DNA of 64,000 nucleotides, from assembly GCF_018812025.1 (NCBI RefSeq), contig NC_063058.1, positions 17,012,797-17,076,796 of the forward strand. The letters run 5' to 3'. This DNA comes from Megalobrama amblycephala. Lineage: Eukaryota > Chordata > Actinopteri > Cypriniformes > Xenocyprididae. Positions 1 through 11,589 of the stretch are shown in pieces (the stretch's first letter is position 1; every line of letters starts with the position of its first letter). Under the pieces are notes generated by a model. That model saw only the letters and a list, made by a program, of their open reading frames with translations, did no database searches and was not told where the DNA came from. The translations under genes and the position numbers were made by a program.

Positions 1-304
1 TTCGGAACCTTAAGTGCAGCAGAAACTTTTTTGTAACCTTGGCCAGATCTGTGCCTTGCCACAATTCTGTCTCTGAGCTCTTCAGGCAGTTCCTTTGACC
101 TCATGATTCTCATTTGCTCTGACATGCACTGTGAGATGTAAGGTCTTATATAGACAGGTGTGTGGCTTTCCTAATCAAGTCTGAATCAGTTTAATCAAAT
201 ACAGCTGGACTCAAATGAAGGTGTAGAACCATCTTAAGGATGATCAGAAGAAATGGACAGCACCTGAGTTAAATATATGAGTGTCACAGCAAAGGGTCTG
301 AATA
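1..304 (-). mobile_element. Tc1/mariner element, 5'-part fragment
   Basis: Reverse complement of the 5' part of the Tc1 copy at 3488-4991: the same stretch around the transposase start, the leader and the inner part of the long terminal repeat. It runs off the left edge of the window. At the other end it breaks at the sequence GGACCATATA and passes into an (AT)n tract, so the outer terminal repeat is missing. It is therefore a truncated, non-autonomous copy in inverted orientation to the second copy. Confidence 0.85.
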
Positions 305-311
305 CTTAGGA

Positions 312-342
<31 letters not shown>

Positions 343-343
343 G

Positions 344-402
<59 letters not shown>
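305..402. repeat. (AT)n microsatellite
   Basis: Almost uninterrupted AT dinucleotides, broken once by GCCT, lying exactly at the truncated end of the Tc1 fragment. Confidence 0.95.
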
Positions 403-407
<5 letters not shown>

Positions 408-706
408 CATACTGTATATATTTTAATATGTAAGCTATACTGTGTATTTGTTTATATTATATATTTGTATAAATATTTAAATGTAATCAAATAAATATTA
501 TTTAATATTATAAATGTTTATTAGTTTTATATATATTATGTTATTTGTATGTATATACTGTGTATGTTTGTGTGTATACATATATATATAATATTTAGAT
601 ACTTTTTAAGTATATAATATGAATATAAATACGTATTTATTTTTATATATAGTTTATTTGTATGTATATACTCTGTATATGTGTGTTTGTATATAAAAAG
701 TACATA

Positions 707-756
<50 letters not shown>

Positions 757-860
757 TTAAAAAGTATATATCATTTTTAAATAAACATGTATATTTTATA
801 TATTATTTAATACATTGTAAATATAATTTAATTCATATACACAATTATATATATTTAATT
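403..860. repeat. AT-rich low-complexity region with (AT)n at 713-752
   Basis: Stretches of TATA, TGTATATACTGTGTATG-like motifs and a second (AT)20 run. It resembles degraded copies of a dispersed AT-rich repeat; part of the same motif recurs near 41.7 kb. No coding potential is seen. Confidence 0.7.
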
Positions 861-1669
861 TCTCCCCATAAAATTCTCACGTAATCACGTTACTTTTTAT
901 TATTTCTTTTTAGCTTACAATAATACAACAGCCACCAGAACTGCTTATATAATGAGCAAAACCTGTTAACCACAACAAGAGCATTTGCACTACAAGCCAA
1001 AATCTACATGAAACTTTAAACAAACTATGTTCATTAGTCCCTTGATTCATGACTGTAAAGTATAGTGTGGGCAGAAATGGCTCCATGCAACACAAACAAA
1101 CGTTCTATCAATAACAGCTGCACAGTGATATTCATCCTATGGCCTTGTGAACTATGTTTCTTTTTTCAGTGCAAATCATCATATTTGCGCAAGATGCTAT
1201 CGCTTTGTGGAAATGCCTTTTCCGAGTTTCAACATCTCGATAAGGCGATTGTTTACCCTGTTAAACTAAGTATTGTTCCCTTTCCCAAATTAGCCATGAC
1301 AAACGAGGGGAGATCATAATGAACTTTAGCTGCTACTGGGAGTGCTGGAGGAACTCAATATCCTTTATTTACTTTGGGCACTGAGTTCCCAGAGGTATTT
1401 CAGAGAGGTTTCAAGCATGCAGACCGCTTACTCATTACCTCCGCTGTCTTAAAATACTATCTGTGACTTATTACATTTTCCCTCTTATGCATGATATTTT
1501 TATTTCTTATGCATCTGTTATGGTTTTAATTCCTTTTCTATGTAAAGCACTTTGAATTACCATTGTGTATGAAATGTGCTATATAAATAAACTTGCCTTC
1601 CCTTCTAGTCCTTTTGCTGTTCAGAAGATACTTTAATATTCAGTAGATTATTTGATCTAACCCAATGTT
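861..1669. other. Non-coding, no recognised element
   Basis: Mixed-composition sequence without a gene model. The open frames here are short, overlap on opposite strands and show no family motif. The AATAAA near 1586 has no gene attached. Confidence 0.5.
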
Positions 1670-1670
1670 G

Positions 1671-1723
<53 letters not shown>

Positions 1724-2351
1724 ATAATAAGCAATAATAATAAAAATTAACAATAATTATTATTATTAATAATAATATCCGAGTTTGTTTGTAATAATAA
1801 TAGCAATAATAATAATAACCAATAATAATAATAATAATAATTATTATTATTATTATTTTGATTATTATTTATTAACACAATTTTGTTTGTAACAATAAAA
1901 GGCTAATAATAATAATAATAATAATAATTTAAATTATATTATTATTATTATTATTTTGATTATTATTTTAACAAACTTGGGTGTTAATTAATAATAATAA
2001 TAATAATAATTAATAATAATAATAATAATTAATATGGGAAATTATATTTTTAATAAAATTATTATTATTTTGTTTTGTAATAATACTACTACTATTAATA
2101 ATAATTATATTATATATTAAAAATATTATTATTAAAAATAGCATTTGGTGTTAATAAATAATAATAATAATAATTATTATTATTATTATTACTAATATTA
2201 TAAATTATATTATTAATACGATTATGATTATTATTATTTAGCAATAAGACAGCCAGTCTTGTTTTCAATAATTTTAATATTTGTTATTATTTATTAACAC
2301 CCAATTTTGTTATTGCCCAATTATTATTAAAAACAAAATTGGGTGTTAATA

Positions 2352-2384
<33 letters not shown>

Positions 2385-2560
2385 TATTATTATTATTATT
2401 ATTATACATTATATTTTATTTTATTATCAATAAAATATTAAATATTAAGCTATTATTATAAATATTATTATTTAAGAATAAGACACCCAATTTTGTTTTC
2501 AATAATAATAATGATAATAATAATAATTATATTATTTTTTTATTATTACAAAGTTATTAA
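1670..2560. repeat. (ATT/AAT)n trinucleotide-rich array
   Basis: About 900 bases of ATT and AAT runs in both orientations, separated by short recurring spacers that resemble ACACCCAATTTTGTT. The alternation of AAT and ATT blocks makes many local hairpins. It probably grew by repeated expansion and inversion of a short seed. Confidence 0.9.
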
Positions 2561-3487
2561 TTTTTTATTGTTACAAAGTTAACCATTGATATGTATAATG
2601 GCCACTTAATTTTATGATTATTATGATGATGACTTAGTGATGGGGCTGTGGAAGTACAAAAGACAAAAAGATGGGGAAGCTTTGTATTAGATAAAAACAG
2701 ATGATTCATTGTTTTTCTGTTCAACGTGGGACATTAATAGTTCTAATTATAATTAGTTATAATTCCTTGTCAAAAGAGATATTCCACATGGACAAACACA
2801 TCAAGCAATGGTGAATCACCCAGAGGAATATGCCAATTTGAAGATTCCTCTTCAATGACTACTTCATTTAAAACATACCGATCTGGCATTGAGAAACACC
2901 AGCCACTCGTGCCGAAGCTTCCCATCTTCTAAAAGACTAAGTTTTAAGAGGGGTCTAAATCAAGGCTGGTTCCTTCTTTGCCCACTTTTACATCCAGGAG
3001 TGAATTATAGTGCTGTGGTGGTGGTGGTGTTTGAAGAGCAGTTACACGTGTGGACAGTAGACGGCTTCGCTGAACAACCTGTCCTCTGTTTTCTCCAGAG
3101 ATAAGTGGCAGTTAAAGAGGCCAGGGGTGAGGAGAGTCCGCCCGCTCTAACCTCCTGGCCTCTAGGGCTGCAGCTGGGAGAACAGGCCTCCTGTGAGACT
3201 GTTCGTCATGCAGGTTGTGTTTGCTTTCTTATGTCAATCAGTTTTAGTGGCAATAAAAGTAAGAAGAAAACCTCAGTATAGTTGAACTAAGTTCATAAAA
3301 GTTGGATTAACAATGATAGGTCAAAGTTAGTCCTGAGGTAAAGTTCATGAAGGTTTTGGTCAGTGTTTTAGTTTCTTGGTTCTTTAAAGCAGTGGTTCTC
3401 AACTGATGGGTTTGCGAAAATGGGTCTCTGGTCAGGAAAAACTATGAAAGATACAAATGTAACCACATTGTTGTCTATAGTACTGTA
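2561..3487. other. Unique-looking non-coding sequence
   Basis: From about 2780 to 3230 the base composition is balanced and no repeat or coding exon is visible. It could be a conserved regulatory sequence downstream of wt1, but the sequence alone cannot show this. A TA dinucleotide at 3486-3487 is the left target site of the Tc1 element that follows. Confidence 0.4.
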
Positions 3488-4991
3488 CAGTGGGTACGGA
3501 AAGTATTCAGACCCCCTTAAATTTTTCACTCTTTGTTATATTTCAGCCATTTGTTAAAATGGCTGCAATATCATTTTTTTCCTCATTAATGTTCACACAG
3601 CACCCCATATTGACAGAAAAACACAGAATTGTTGACATTTTTGCAGATTTATTAAAAAAGAAAAACTGAAATATCACATGGTCCTAAGTATTCAGACCCT
3701 TTGCTGTGACACTCATATATTTAACTCAGGTGCTGTCCTTTTCTTCTGATCATCCTTAAGATGGTTCTTCACCTTCATTTGAGTCCAGCTGTGTTTGATT
3801 ATACTGATTGGACTTGATTAGGAAAGCCACACACCTGTCTATATAAGACCTTACAGCTCACAGTGCATGTCAGAGCAAATGAGAATCATGAGGTCAAAGG
3901 AACTGCCTGAAGAGCTCAGAGACAGAATTGTGGCAAGGCACAGATCTGGCCAAGGTTACAAAAACAATTTCTGCTGCACTTAAGAGCACAGTGGCCTCCA
4001 TAATCCTTAAATGGAAGACGTTTGGGACGACCAGAACCCTTCCTAGAGCTGGCCGTCCGGCCAAACTGAGCTATCGGGGGAGAAGAGCCTTGGTGAGAGA
4101 GGTAAAGAAGAACCCAAAGATCACTGTGACTGAGCTCCAGAGATGCAGTCGGGAGATGGAAGAAAGTTGTAGAAAGTCAACCATCACTGCAGCCCTAAAA
4201 AACACCTGAAGATTCTCTGGTCTGATGAGACCAAGATAGAACTTTTTGGCCTTAATTCTAAGCGGTATGTGTGGAGAAAACCAGGCACTGCTCATCACCT
4301 GTCCAATACAGTCCCAACAGTGAAGCATGGTGGTGGCAGCATCATGCTGTGGGGGTGTTTTTCAGCTGCAGGGACAGGACGACTGGTTGCAATCGAGGGA
4401 AAGATGAATGTGGCCAAGTACAGGGATATCCTGGATGAAAACCTTCTCCAGAGTGCTCAGGACCTCAGACTGGGCCGAAGGTTTACCTTCCAACAAGACA
4501 ATGACCCTAAGCACACAGCTAAAATATCGAAGGAGTGGCTTCACAACAACTCTGTGACTGTTCTTGAATGGCCCAGCCAGAGCCCTGACTTAAACCCAGT
4601 TGAGCATCTCTGGAGAGACCTAAAAATGGCTGTCCACCAACGTTTACCATCCAACCTGACAGAACTGGAGAGGATCTGCAAGGAGGAATGGCAGAGGATC
4701 CCCAAATCCAGGTGTGAAAAACTTGTTGCATCTTTCCCAAAAAGACTCAAAAGGGTGCTTCTACTAAATACTGATCAAAGGGTCTGAATACTTAGGACCA
4801 TGTGATATTTCAGTTTTTCTTTTTTAATAAATCTGCAAAAATGTCAACAATTCTGTGTTTTTCTGTCAATATGGGGTGCTGTGTGTACATTAATGAGGAA
4901 AAAAAATTAACTTAAATGATTTTAGCAAATGGCTGCAATATAACAAAGAGTGAAAAATTTAAGGGGGTCTGAATACTTTCCGCACCCACTG
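3488..4991 (+). mobile_element. Tc1/mariner transposon with long terminal inverted repeats
   Basis: About 1.5 kb element with ends CAGTGGGTACGGAAAG and its near-exact complement, flanked by TA on both sides (3486-3487 and 4992-4993), the target duplication of the Tc1/mariner superfamily. The inverted repeats extend about 210 bases inward (3488-3702 against 4775-4991). The interior carries a broken transposase gene. Full-length ends with a damaged gene suggest a copy that could be moved only by another element's transposase. Confidence 0.95.
3888..4787 (+). pseudogene. Tc1 transposase pseudogene (DD34E type)
   Basis: The reading frame begins with MRSKELPEELRDRIVARH, the usual start of the N-terminal helix-turn-helix of fish Tc1 transposases. 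It is shifted near 3960, continues in another frame through the GRPAKLS AT-hook-like part (from 3928), and stops at 4209. The catalytic part then follows in a further frame: WSDE (first Asp) near 4222, [10 protein letters not shown] (second Asp), and [11 protein letters not shown] (Glu). About 40 residues expected between the second DNA-binding helix and WSDE are missing. The frameshift plus the deletion make it non-functional. A full family member is about 340 residues. Confidence 0.9.
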
Positions 4992-5009
4992 TATGTGCTG
5001 TGAGTTTAA

Positions 5010-5893
5010 AGGATTAGTTCCCTTCAGAATTCAAATTTCCTGATCATTTACTGTACTCACCCCCATGTCATTCAAGATGTTCATGTCTTTCTTCTTAAGT
5101 CGAAAAGAAATTAAGGTTTTTGAGGAAAACGTTCCAGGATTTTTCTCCATATAATGGACATCAACAGTTACCAACGGGCTGAAGGTCCAAATTGCAGCTT
5201 CAATGCAGCTTCAAAGTGATCCCAGACGAGGAATAAGGGTTTTATCTAGCGAAACAATTAGGCACTTTCTAAAAAAAAAAAAAAAATCTATATACTTTTT
5301 ATCCACAAATGCTCATCTTGCACTAGCTCTGTGATGCGTCACACATTACGTAATCACGTTGGAAAGGTCACGCGTGATGTAAGCGGAAGTACCGTGGTAG
5401 GGTGAAAAACTCCATCTCATTTTCTTCTCCAACTTCAAAATCGTCCGATATCGTTGTTTTACCTTTTTTTTTTGTAAAGACTGACTTAGTCTTTGCACCT
5501 TTGCAAACACTTGCTCGGCACTTCCGCCTACAACACGCGTGACCTTTCCAACATGATTACGTAATGCATGCGCATCGCAGAGCTAGTGCAAGTCGAGCAT
5601 TTGTGGTCAAAAAGTATATAATTTTTTTTTTTTTTTTAAATGACCAATCATTTCGCTAGATAAGACCCTTATTCCTCATCTGGGATAGTGTAGAGCCTTT
5701 TGAAGCTGCATTGAAATTGCAATTTGGACCTTCAACCTGTTGGTAACTGTTGAAGTCCACTATATGGAGAAAAATCCTGGAATGTTTTCCTCAAAACCCT
5801 TAATTTCTTTGAGACTGAGGAAAGAAAGACAAACATCTTGGATGACATGGGGGTGAGTAAATTATCAGAAAATTTGAGTTCTGAACTAATCCT
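5010..5893. mobile_element. TTAA-flanked foldback element (AGGATTAGTTC type)
   Basis: Near-palindromic element. The left arm (5010-5420) returns as its complement in the right arm (5500-5893), with only a short centre. Ends are AGGATTAG and CTAATCCT with TTAA on each side (5006-5009, 5894-5897). The inner motif ACTCACCCCCATGTCATTC is shared with other copies in this window. No coding capacity is seen, so it is a non-autonomous DNA transposon. TTAA is the target of piggyBac-like elements, but the class is inferred. Confidence 0.85.
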
Positions 5894-6090
5894 TTAAAGT
5901 CGACATGAAACGGAAGTTGCGATGGTCTTTTCTTGACTATTGTGAAGATTATCCGAGTGAAACTAGCTTCTTGAACATAAAAAATGTAGGGCTGATTTTG
6001 TTCATCAGGAACTGATTGGCTGGTTTGCTATTGTTGTGATATCATGTGAGTGACAGGTTGCCCCGCCCTCATGCCAGTAAACACATCAAC

Positions 6091-6185
6091 AGAGAAGAGA
6101 AGAGAAGAGAAGAGAAGAGAAGAGAAGAGAAGAGAAGAGAAGAGAAGAGAAGAGAAGAGAAGAGAAGAGAAGAGAAGAGAAGAGA
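6091..6185. repeat. (AGAGA)n microsatellite
   Basis: About 19 tandem copies of AGAGA with no visible interruption. Confidence 0.97.
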
Positions 6186-7605
6186 TTCACTTTAACTTCA
6201 CATTCGCATAATTTTTAACATTTTTTTGTGGACATTTTTTGCTCACCAGATTGATGCTTTTAAGATTATGAGATTTAAAATTATTTATTTGTGATTTCTC
6301 ACATTTGGCCCACCCAGTTTATGGTCTGATGGGTTTAGAGAGTCTGAGCCTGAGCTTAACATTGCAAGATTTCAACCAAATATCTCCGCTATGTGTTGCA
6401 TCATTGTTTTTCTTATTAAACATTTCGGAAGGCATTTGTCATTAAATAAGGGGTTAATCATTCTGAATACAAGATTAGAATTCACACCGTTTTGGGTTTT
6501 AAATAAAGGAATGCAAATATATAATTGGTGAAAAGTCAGCCTTGAACACACACTCCCACACAGAGAGTCCAGGAGGGAGCGTATCTCACTCTCATTACTG
6601 TACAGGCCTTGAGGAAGTGCAGAGGTATGACTGATGACAGTGCCAGGATAGCAGAGAGCTATTGCACAACAAAGAAAAAGACTGTGCCTCTGTGTGTGAG
6701 AGAGAGAGATAGAGAGAGTGAGAGCGAGAGAAAGGTGAAGGAGAAAATCTGTACAGTGACTGATGGAATGCAGCCTCTAGAGAGCCGTACCAGGACCTCA
6801 ACATCCAAAATATCAGCCACCACCATTACAACATCACCCCAGAGGCCTGGATCAGCTGCAGGCTTTCCTACATATATACACACTTCCACATACTGCTTCT
6901 GTGAACTCTGGATGTTATCTCTGACTTTTGGATACACTTTTTTTTTTGGTTTACAGGAGCATGCACTATTTGTTGGGGAAGTAAACTGATAATAATGTAA
7001 TGCTTTTGCATAGATCGAGTTGTGTTAAAGTAGTAAGTTACAAGAAACTTTGCATTTTACTATGGCTAAGAAGTGTTGTTAGGTATGACAGGGTGTTTAA
7101 ATCCCCCTTAACCATGGCAGTGTTGTTATTGTAAACTAAAACTATTAAAAATCTTTGAAATCAATTGAAATAAAGCTGTGGCTTATTGCTTTTAGAAACA
7201 GTACTACACAAATGTTCACTAAATAATCACACTTATTAATAATATTCTAGCAAGTTATAGCCTATAGTTCATTAGCCTAACTGTAGGCTGTTTACATTTG
7301 CCAAATAAATTTAAATATAGAAAGTTTTAATGATAATATATAAATGTTTCAAGACATACTGTACCAGTTATTATGATATATTCTTCCATATCCACAAGTT
7401 GGTGTGATTTTGGCTTTTTATTTAACTTATTAAAAAAAATCCCATGTGAAGAACTACATTACCCATGAATCCCAAGCAGAGAAGTTGATGTTGCCATGAA
7501 AACAGAAATTGCTGAAAAATAGACAATACTTTCATATTACGGCATTGTCTCTGTTTTGATGAGATCATTCACAATGGGTCGAGTCTTTTTTCACGATTTT
7601 CATAT
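6186..7605. other. Non-coding, no recognised element
   Basis: Mixed AT-rich sequence with a short purine stretch (GAGAGAGATAGAGAGAG) near 6699-6731. The longest open frame, 126 codons from 6609, reads through this purine run, has no domain and is overlapped by frames on the other strand, so it is not called a gene. Confidence 0.5.
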
Positions 7606-8224
7606 GTGACCCTGGACCACAAAACCAATCAAAATTGAGATTCATACATCATCTGAAAGCTGAATAAATAAGATTTCGGTAACACTTTATTTTACTGAGC
7701 CGTAATTACATGTTACTACATGTACTTACTATAGTAATAGCAGTAAATTATGCTTAATTACAAGTAACTAATCCTAAACCAAACCCTAACCCTAACTGTA
7801 ACTCTATAGTAAGTACATGTAGTTAATTAATAATACGCAGTACTTATTTGAGTAATTACAATGTAACTACGGCACTGTAAAATAAAGTGTAACCAAGATT
7901 TCCATTAATGTATGGTTTGTTATAGGACAATATTTGGCCGATACAACTATTTGAAAATCTGGAATCTGAAGGTGGAAAAAAATCTAAATATTGTAAAAAA
8001 TCGCCTTTAAAGTTGCCCAAATGAAGTCCTTAGCAATGCATATCCACTCACAAAAATAAATTTTTGATATATTTACGGTATTAAATTTACAAAATATCCT
8101 CATTGAACATGATCTTTACTTAATATCCTAATGATTTTTTGCATAAAAGAAAAATCGATAATTTTGACCCATACAATGTATTGTTGGCTATGTGACTTAT
8201 GACTGGTTTTGTGGTCCAGGGTAC
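7606..8224. mobile_element. Inverted-repeat element with GTGACCCTGGACCACAAAACC ends
   Basis: The left end GTGACCCTGGACCACAAAAC is matched by the complement GGTTTTGTGGTCCAGGGTAC at the right. ATAT flanks both sides (7602-7605, 8225-8228). A second copy of the family lies at 37031-37455. No coding. It is interrupted by a separate element at 7678-7894. Confidence 0.85.
7678..7894. mobile_element. hAT-type MITE nested in the preceding element
   Basis: 217 bases with terminal repeats GGTAACACTTTATTTTAC and GTAAAATAAAGTGTAACC. The 8-base flank AAGATTTC is present on both sides (7670-7677, 7895-7902). An 8-base target duplication is characteristic of the hAT superfamily. The CCCTAACCCTAAC motif inside is part of the element. 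Confidence 0.85.
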
Positions 8225-9254
8225 ATATACTTTTTTTCTTTTGCTTAAATAGATGTTAGTAATGTGTAAAAAGAAAGAAAAAAGTATAGAAAATCATAGA
8301 AAAAAATACTTCCAGAAAAAAAGGCCACTATTTTTATAGGCTGTTTTACTATGGCATCAAAATGTAACTCATCCAATTAGATTTTAGAGTCTGAACTACC
8401 ATTTTAGAATGCTTTTCATGGAATAAAAAAAAATAAATCAAAAATAAGAGTGCACACTCTAACAATGAAGAAAAACCAACAAATGCAAGATAAAACCACG
8501 ACTTTAATGGGGAAAAAAGGCAAAAGTTTCAGGTCACTTTCTTAATGTCATTAAAGTAGTGGTTTTATCTCATATTTGTTGATTTTCCTTTATTGTCAGA
8601 GTGTGCAGCCTTTTTTTATTTTTTCCCTGATTGGTGTTTTGGTCAACGCACCTCATTTGAATGATTTATTAAGGTGCGGTGAGTCTCTGGTTATTCTTCG
8701 GAATGCTTTTCATAAAATATATATTGTGCTGTGTTATAAGTTATAGCTCTAGAAACAACATCAGAAAGAGCAAAAGGAGACAGAATGAAGAATGAAGAAT
8801 GAAGAATGAAGAAAGACAGAGACCGGTGATGTTCATCCTAAATGACAAACCATAGTGAGAATTACATCACAGTAAAGCCCTCACATCCTCACCGTCAAGC
8901 CACATCTAATCCCATAATGGCTGCCGACCTCCTGATAAACAAGCACATGTGAGGCAGAGGGTCAGGGATCCACTCATCTCGCTCATCTTACCTCTGAGTT
9001 TATCCAATAATTCACTGACTCTCGCCCTTATCTTATCAGGTGAATGAACGGGCTCATTGATCGACCACCACTCGGGTCATAAAGGTGTTGTGCACGGCCA
9101 GCTGGTCTGCTGAAGGGACCAGCTTGAGGTGTTATCAAGAATCAGATGTAGCTCTTCTCTTGTGTGAAGGCATCTTTCCTCTTGAACTTGTCACTTTTTA
9201 TAAGCTCATCACTTTTTGTAGTTTCTAAAATGAATGGAATTTTTTTGAATAATG
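8225..9254. other. Non-coding spacer with a foldback and a unique-looking part
   Basis: Contains the foldback at 8425-8625 and a GAATGAA short repeat near 8785-8815. From 8860 to 9230 the sequence is balanced and looks unique, with several GATAA/TTATC motifs. It could be regulatory; no gene is seen. Confidence 0.4.
8425..8625. repeat. Foldback repeat, arms about 85 bases
   Basis: GTGCACACTCTAACAATGA and AGATAAAACCACGACTTTAA on the left are matched by near complements on the right (TTAAAGTAGTGGTTTTATCT, TTGTCAGAGTGTGCAG). Probably a small non-autonomous DNA element; a target duplication was not defined. Confidence 0.7.
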
Positions 9255-9258
9255 TTAA

Positions 9259-10130
9259 AGGAACACTCAATTTTTTTTTTGAAAATAGGCTCATTTTCCA
9301 ACTCCCCTAGAGTTCAACAGTTGAGTTTTACCGTTTTTGAATCCATTCAGCCGATCTCCAGGTCTGGCGGTACTACTTTCAGCTTAGCACAGTTCATTGA
9401 ATCTGATTAGACCGTTAGCATCTTGCTAAAAAATAACTAAAGAGTTTCGATATTTTTCCTATTTAGAACTTGACACTTCTGTAGTTACATTGTGTACTAA
9501 GACCGACAGAAAATGAAAAGTTGCGATTTTCTAGGCCGATATGGCTAGGAACTATACTCTCATTCTGGCGTAATAATCAAGGAACTTTGCTGCCGTACCA
9601 TGGGTTCAGCAGGCGCAATGATATTATGCAGCGCCTCTCACAAATGTCTCCATGGTTACAAGGCACGCTCCCCATGCAAGCAGGGGGTCACAGGTGCTGT
9701 GTAATATCATTGCGCCTGCTGAACCCATGGTACGGCAGCAAAGTTCCTTGATTATTACGCCAGAATGAGAGTATAGTTCCTAGCCATATCGGCCCAGAAA
9801 ATCACAACTTTTCTTTTTCCATCAGTCTTAGTACACAATGTAACTACAGAAGAGTCAAGTTCTAAAAAGGAAAAATAGGAAAAAATAGGAAAAATAGGAA
9901 AAATAGGAAATAGGAAATAGGAAATAGGAAAAATATTGAAATTCTTTGGTCATTTTTGAGCGAGATGCTAACAGTCTAATCAGATTCAATGAACTATGCT
10001 AAGCAATGCTAAAAGTGGTACCACCAGACCCGGAGATTGGCTGAATGGATTCGAAAGCGGTAAAACTCAACTGTTTAACTCTAGGGGAGTTGGAAAATGA
10101 GCCTATTTTCAAAACAAGTGGAGTGTTCCT
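9259..10130. mobile_element. TTAA-flanked foldback element (AGGAACACTC type), full copy
   Basis: 872-base near-perfect palindrome with arms of about 380 bases. Ends are AGGAACACTC and GAGTGTTCCT, flanked by TTAA (9255-9258, 10131-10134). The open frame at 9521-9751 lies across the arms and centre and is not a gene. Partial copies lie at 11030-11332 and 43732-43930. Confidence 0.9.
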
Positions 10131-10134
10131 TTAA

Positions 10135-10947
10135 CCCTTAAATGCATACCTTGGGTCTTTAGTGACCCAGGACGTCATTCACTACCCTCCTCCTTGATCA
10201 TTTTTTTAAAGTTAGACATCAACCTTCTTGGTATTCCTCAATTAATTCATTATAAAGAATATAACAAGTATAACATTTTTTGTATTCATTTTTTGTAAAA
10301 ATTGTATAGGGTCGCAAACGACCTGAGACGTGTATGAGTGTATGTACATTTTTTCTGCACAACAATAATTGAATCTTAGATGATGGAATAAGTGCAATTC
10401 ACCTTTATTCCACAAGGTGGCAATGTCTGATACACAATGCTGAAGTGACGACTCATTCAGACAGAAAACTAAATAATAAGAGAAACATGAAATGGCTCAG
10501 CGATTTACTGCAGAACAAGTACTGAACGCAATCAAATATGACTGTAACTGTTACTGGATGGATCTGGTGAAGCTGTTAGCAAGCAAAATATTGATTTTGA
10601 AGATGTTGAAAATTATATAGTTTTGAGAATATGTTTGAGATCGCGAATGGGCTCATATTCGTGACCTCAAACATAAAACTAGCCCATTATTTGCTGAATT
10701 TATTGGGAAATGAGCGCTGACGAGGACAGTGACAATAGCATAAAACATCTGCTCAAATGGAGCCCTTTCAAGCTCCAAAAGGTAACAAAATATGCTTTAT
10801 TTTATTCTTCTGTAATTGTTACTCTAATATCAGAGGAGTTTTATATTATCGCGACAGGTAGAGATCCTTCCGTGTTAGATATAGATCCGGGTCGATAAAG
10901 ACCCGAATATGTAAGAATGATTGGCGAAACAGTCATGCATTTAAGGG
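10135..10947 (+). mobile_element. piggyBac-like non-autonomous element
   Basis: Ends CCCTTAAATGCAT and ATGCATTTAAGGG form a perfect inverted repeat. TTAA lies on both sides (10131-10134, 10948-10951). Starting with CCC at a TTAA target is the hallmark of piggyBac elements. Subterminal repeats are visible (GGGTCTTTAGTGACCC near the left, GGGTCGATAAAGACCC near the right). The interior keeps a remnant of a coding region. At 813 bases it is far too short to encode a full transposase of about 550-600 residues. Confidence 0.85.
10492..10898 (+). pseudogene. piggyBac transposase N-terminal remnant
   Basis: From the ATG at 10492 the frame reads MAQRFTAEQVLNAI, which resembles the N-terminal start of piggyBac-like transposases (FTAEQ-A-x-x-I). 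It then breaks into stops. A second open piece (10710-10898) is acidic and serine-rich at its start and ends in RDPSVLDIDPGR. The DDD catalytic domain and the C-terminal zinc-binding region are absent. The family assignment rests on the element's ends more than on this short protein match. Confidence 0.5.
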
Positions 10948-11029
10948 TTAATGTATCATAATGTTTAAGTGTTGTGAACTGAACTGAAATGTCATGTGAG
11001 CTACATACTGTATGGCAATTTTTCTGTTC

Positions 11030-11332
11030 AGTATAGTTCCTAGTCACATCGGCCAAGAAAATCGCAACTTTTTATTTTCCGTCGGTCTTAGTACACGATG
11101 TAACTACAGAAGAGTCAAGTTTTAAATAGGAAAAATATCGAAACTCTTTAGTTATTTTTGAGCGAGATGCTAACGGTCTAATCAGATTCAATGAACTATG
11201 CTAAGCTATGCTAAAAGTGGTACCGCCAGAACCGGAGATCGGCTGAATGGATTCAAAAACGGTAAAACTCAACTGTTTAACTCTAGGGGAGTTGGAAAAT
11301 GAGCCTATTTTCAAAAAAAGTGGAGTGTTCCT
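11030..11332. mobile_element. Right arm only of the AGGAACACTC foldback
   Basis: Matches the right arm of 9259-10130 from TATAGTTCCTAG to GAGTGTTCCT and is followed by TTAA (11333-11336). It has no left arm. It arose by the local duplication described above rather than by its own insertion. Confidence 0.85.
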
Positions 11333-11589
11333 TTAATGTATCATAATGTTTAAGTGTTGTGAACTGAACTGAAATGTCATGTGAGTTACATACTATATGG
11401 CAATTTATCTGTTCAGAAAAATACCTTACTCACCTGTTGAGTAATAAAAGCGCCATCTCTACGCCAACTATGAAAAGCCAAACTAATGTTTATTCTCATT
11501 TTATTAAGAGCTCTGTCACGTTCTCTTTTTGCCAACAGACTCTCCTCCTTTTTTTTAAACGACGTACCATACACACGGTGTAGTAAGAA

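Larger units (their letters stand above)
9773..11415 (+). repeat. Local tandem duplication (element right arm plus 80-base flank)
   Basis: Unit 1 is the right arm of the foldback (9773-10130), TTAA, and a flank X at 10952-11029. Unit 2 repeats the right arm (11030-11332), TTAA, and X again (11337-11415), with only a few differences in X. The piggyBac-like insertion at 10135-10947 separates arm and X in unit 1 only. Confidence 0.8.

Noticed and set aside
6609..6989. 126-codon open frame
   Set aside because: Reads through a purine-rich simple repeat, overlapped by antisense frames, no family motif.
7781..7800. CCCTAACCCTAAC, telomere-like
   Set aside because: Only two units and part of a transposon family that recurs at 37480 with the same words.
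9521..9751. 76-codon open frame
   Set aside because: Lies across the palindromic arms and centre of a foldback element; no homology recognised.
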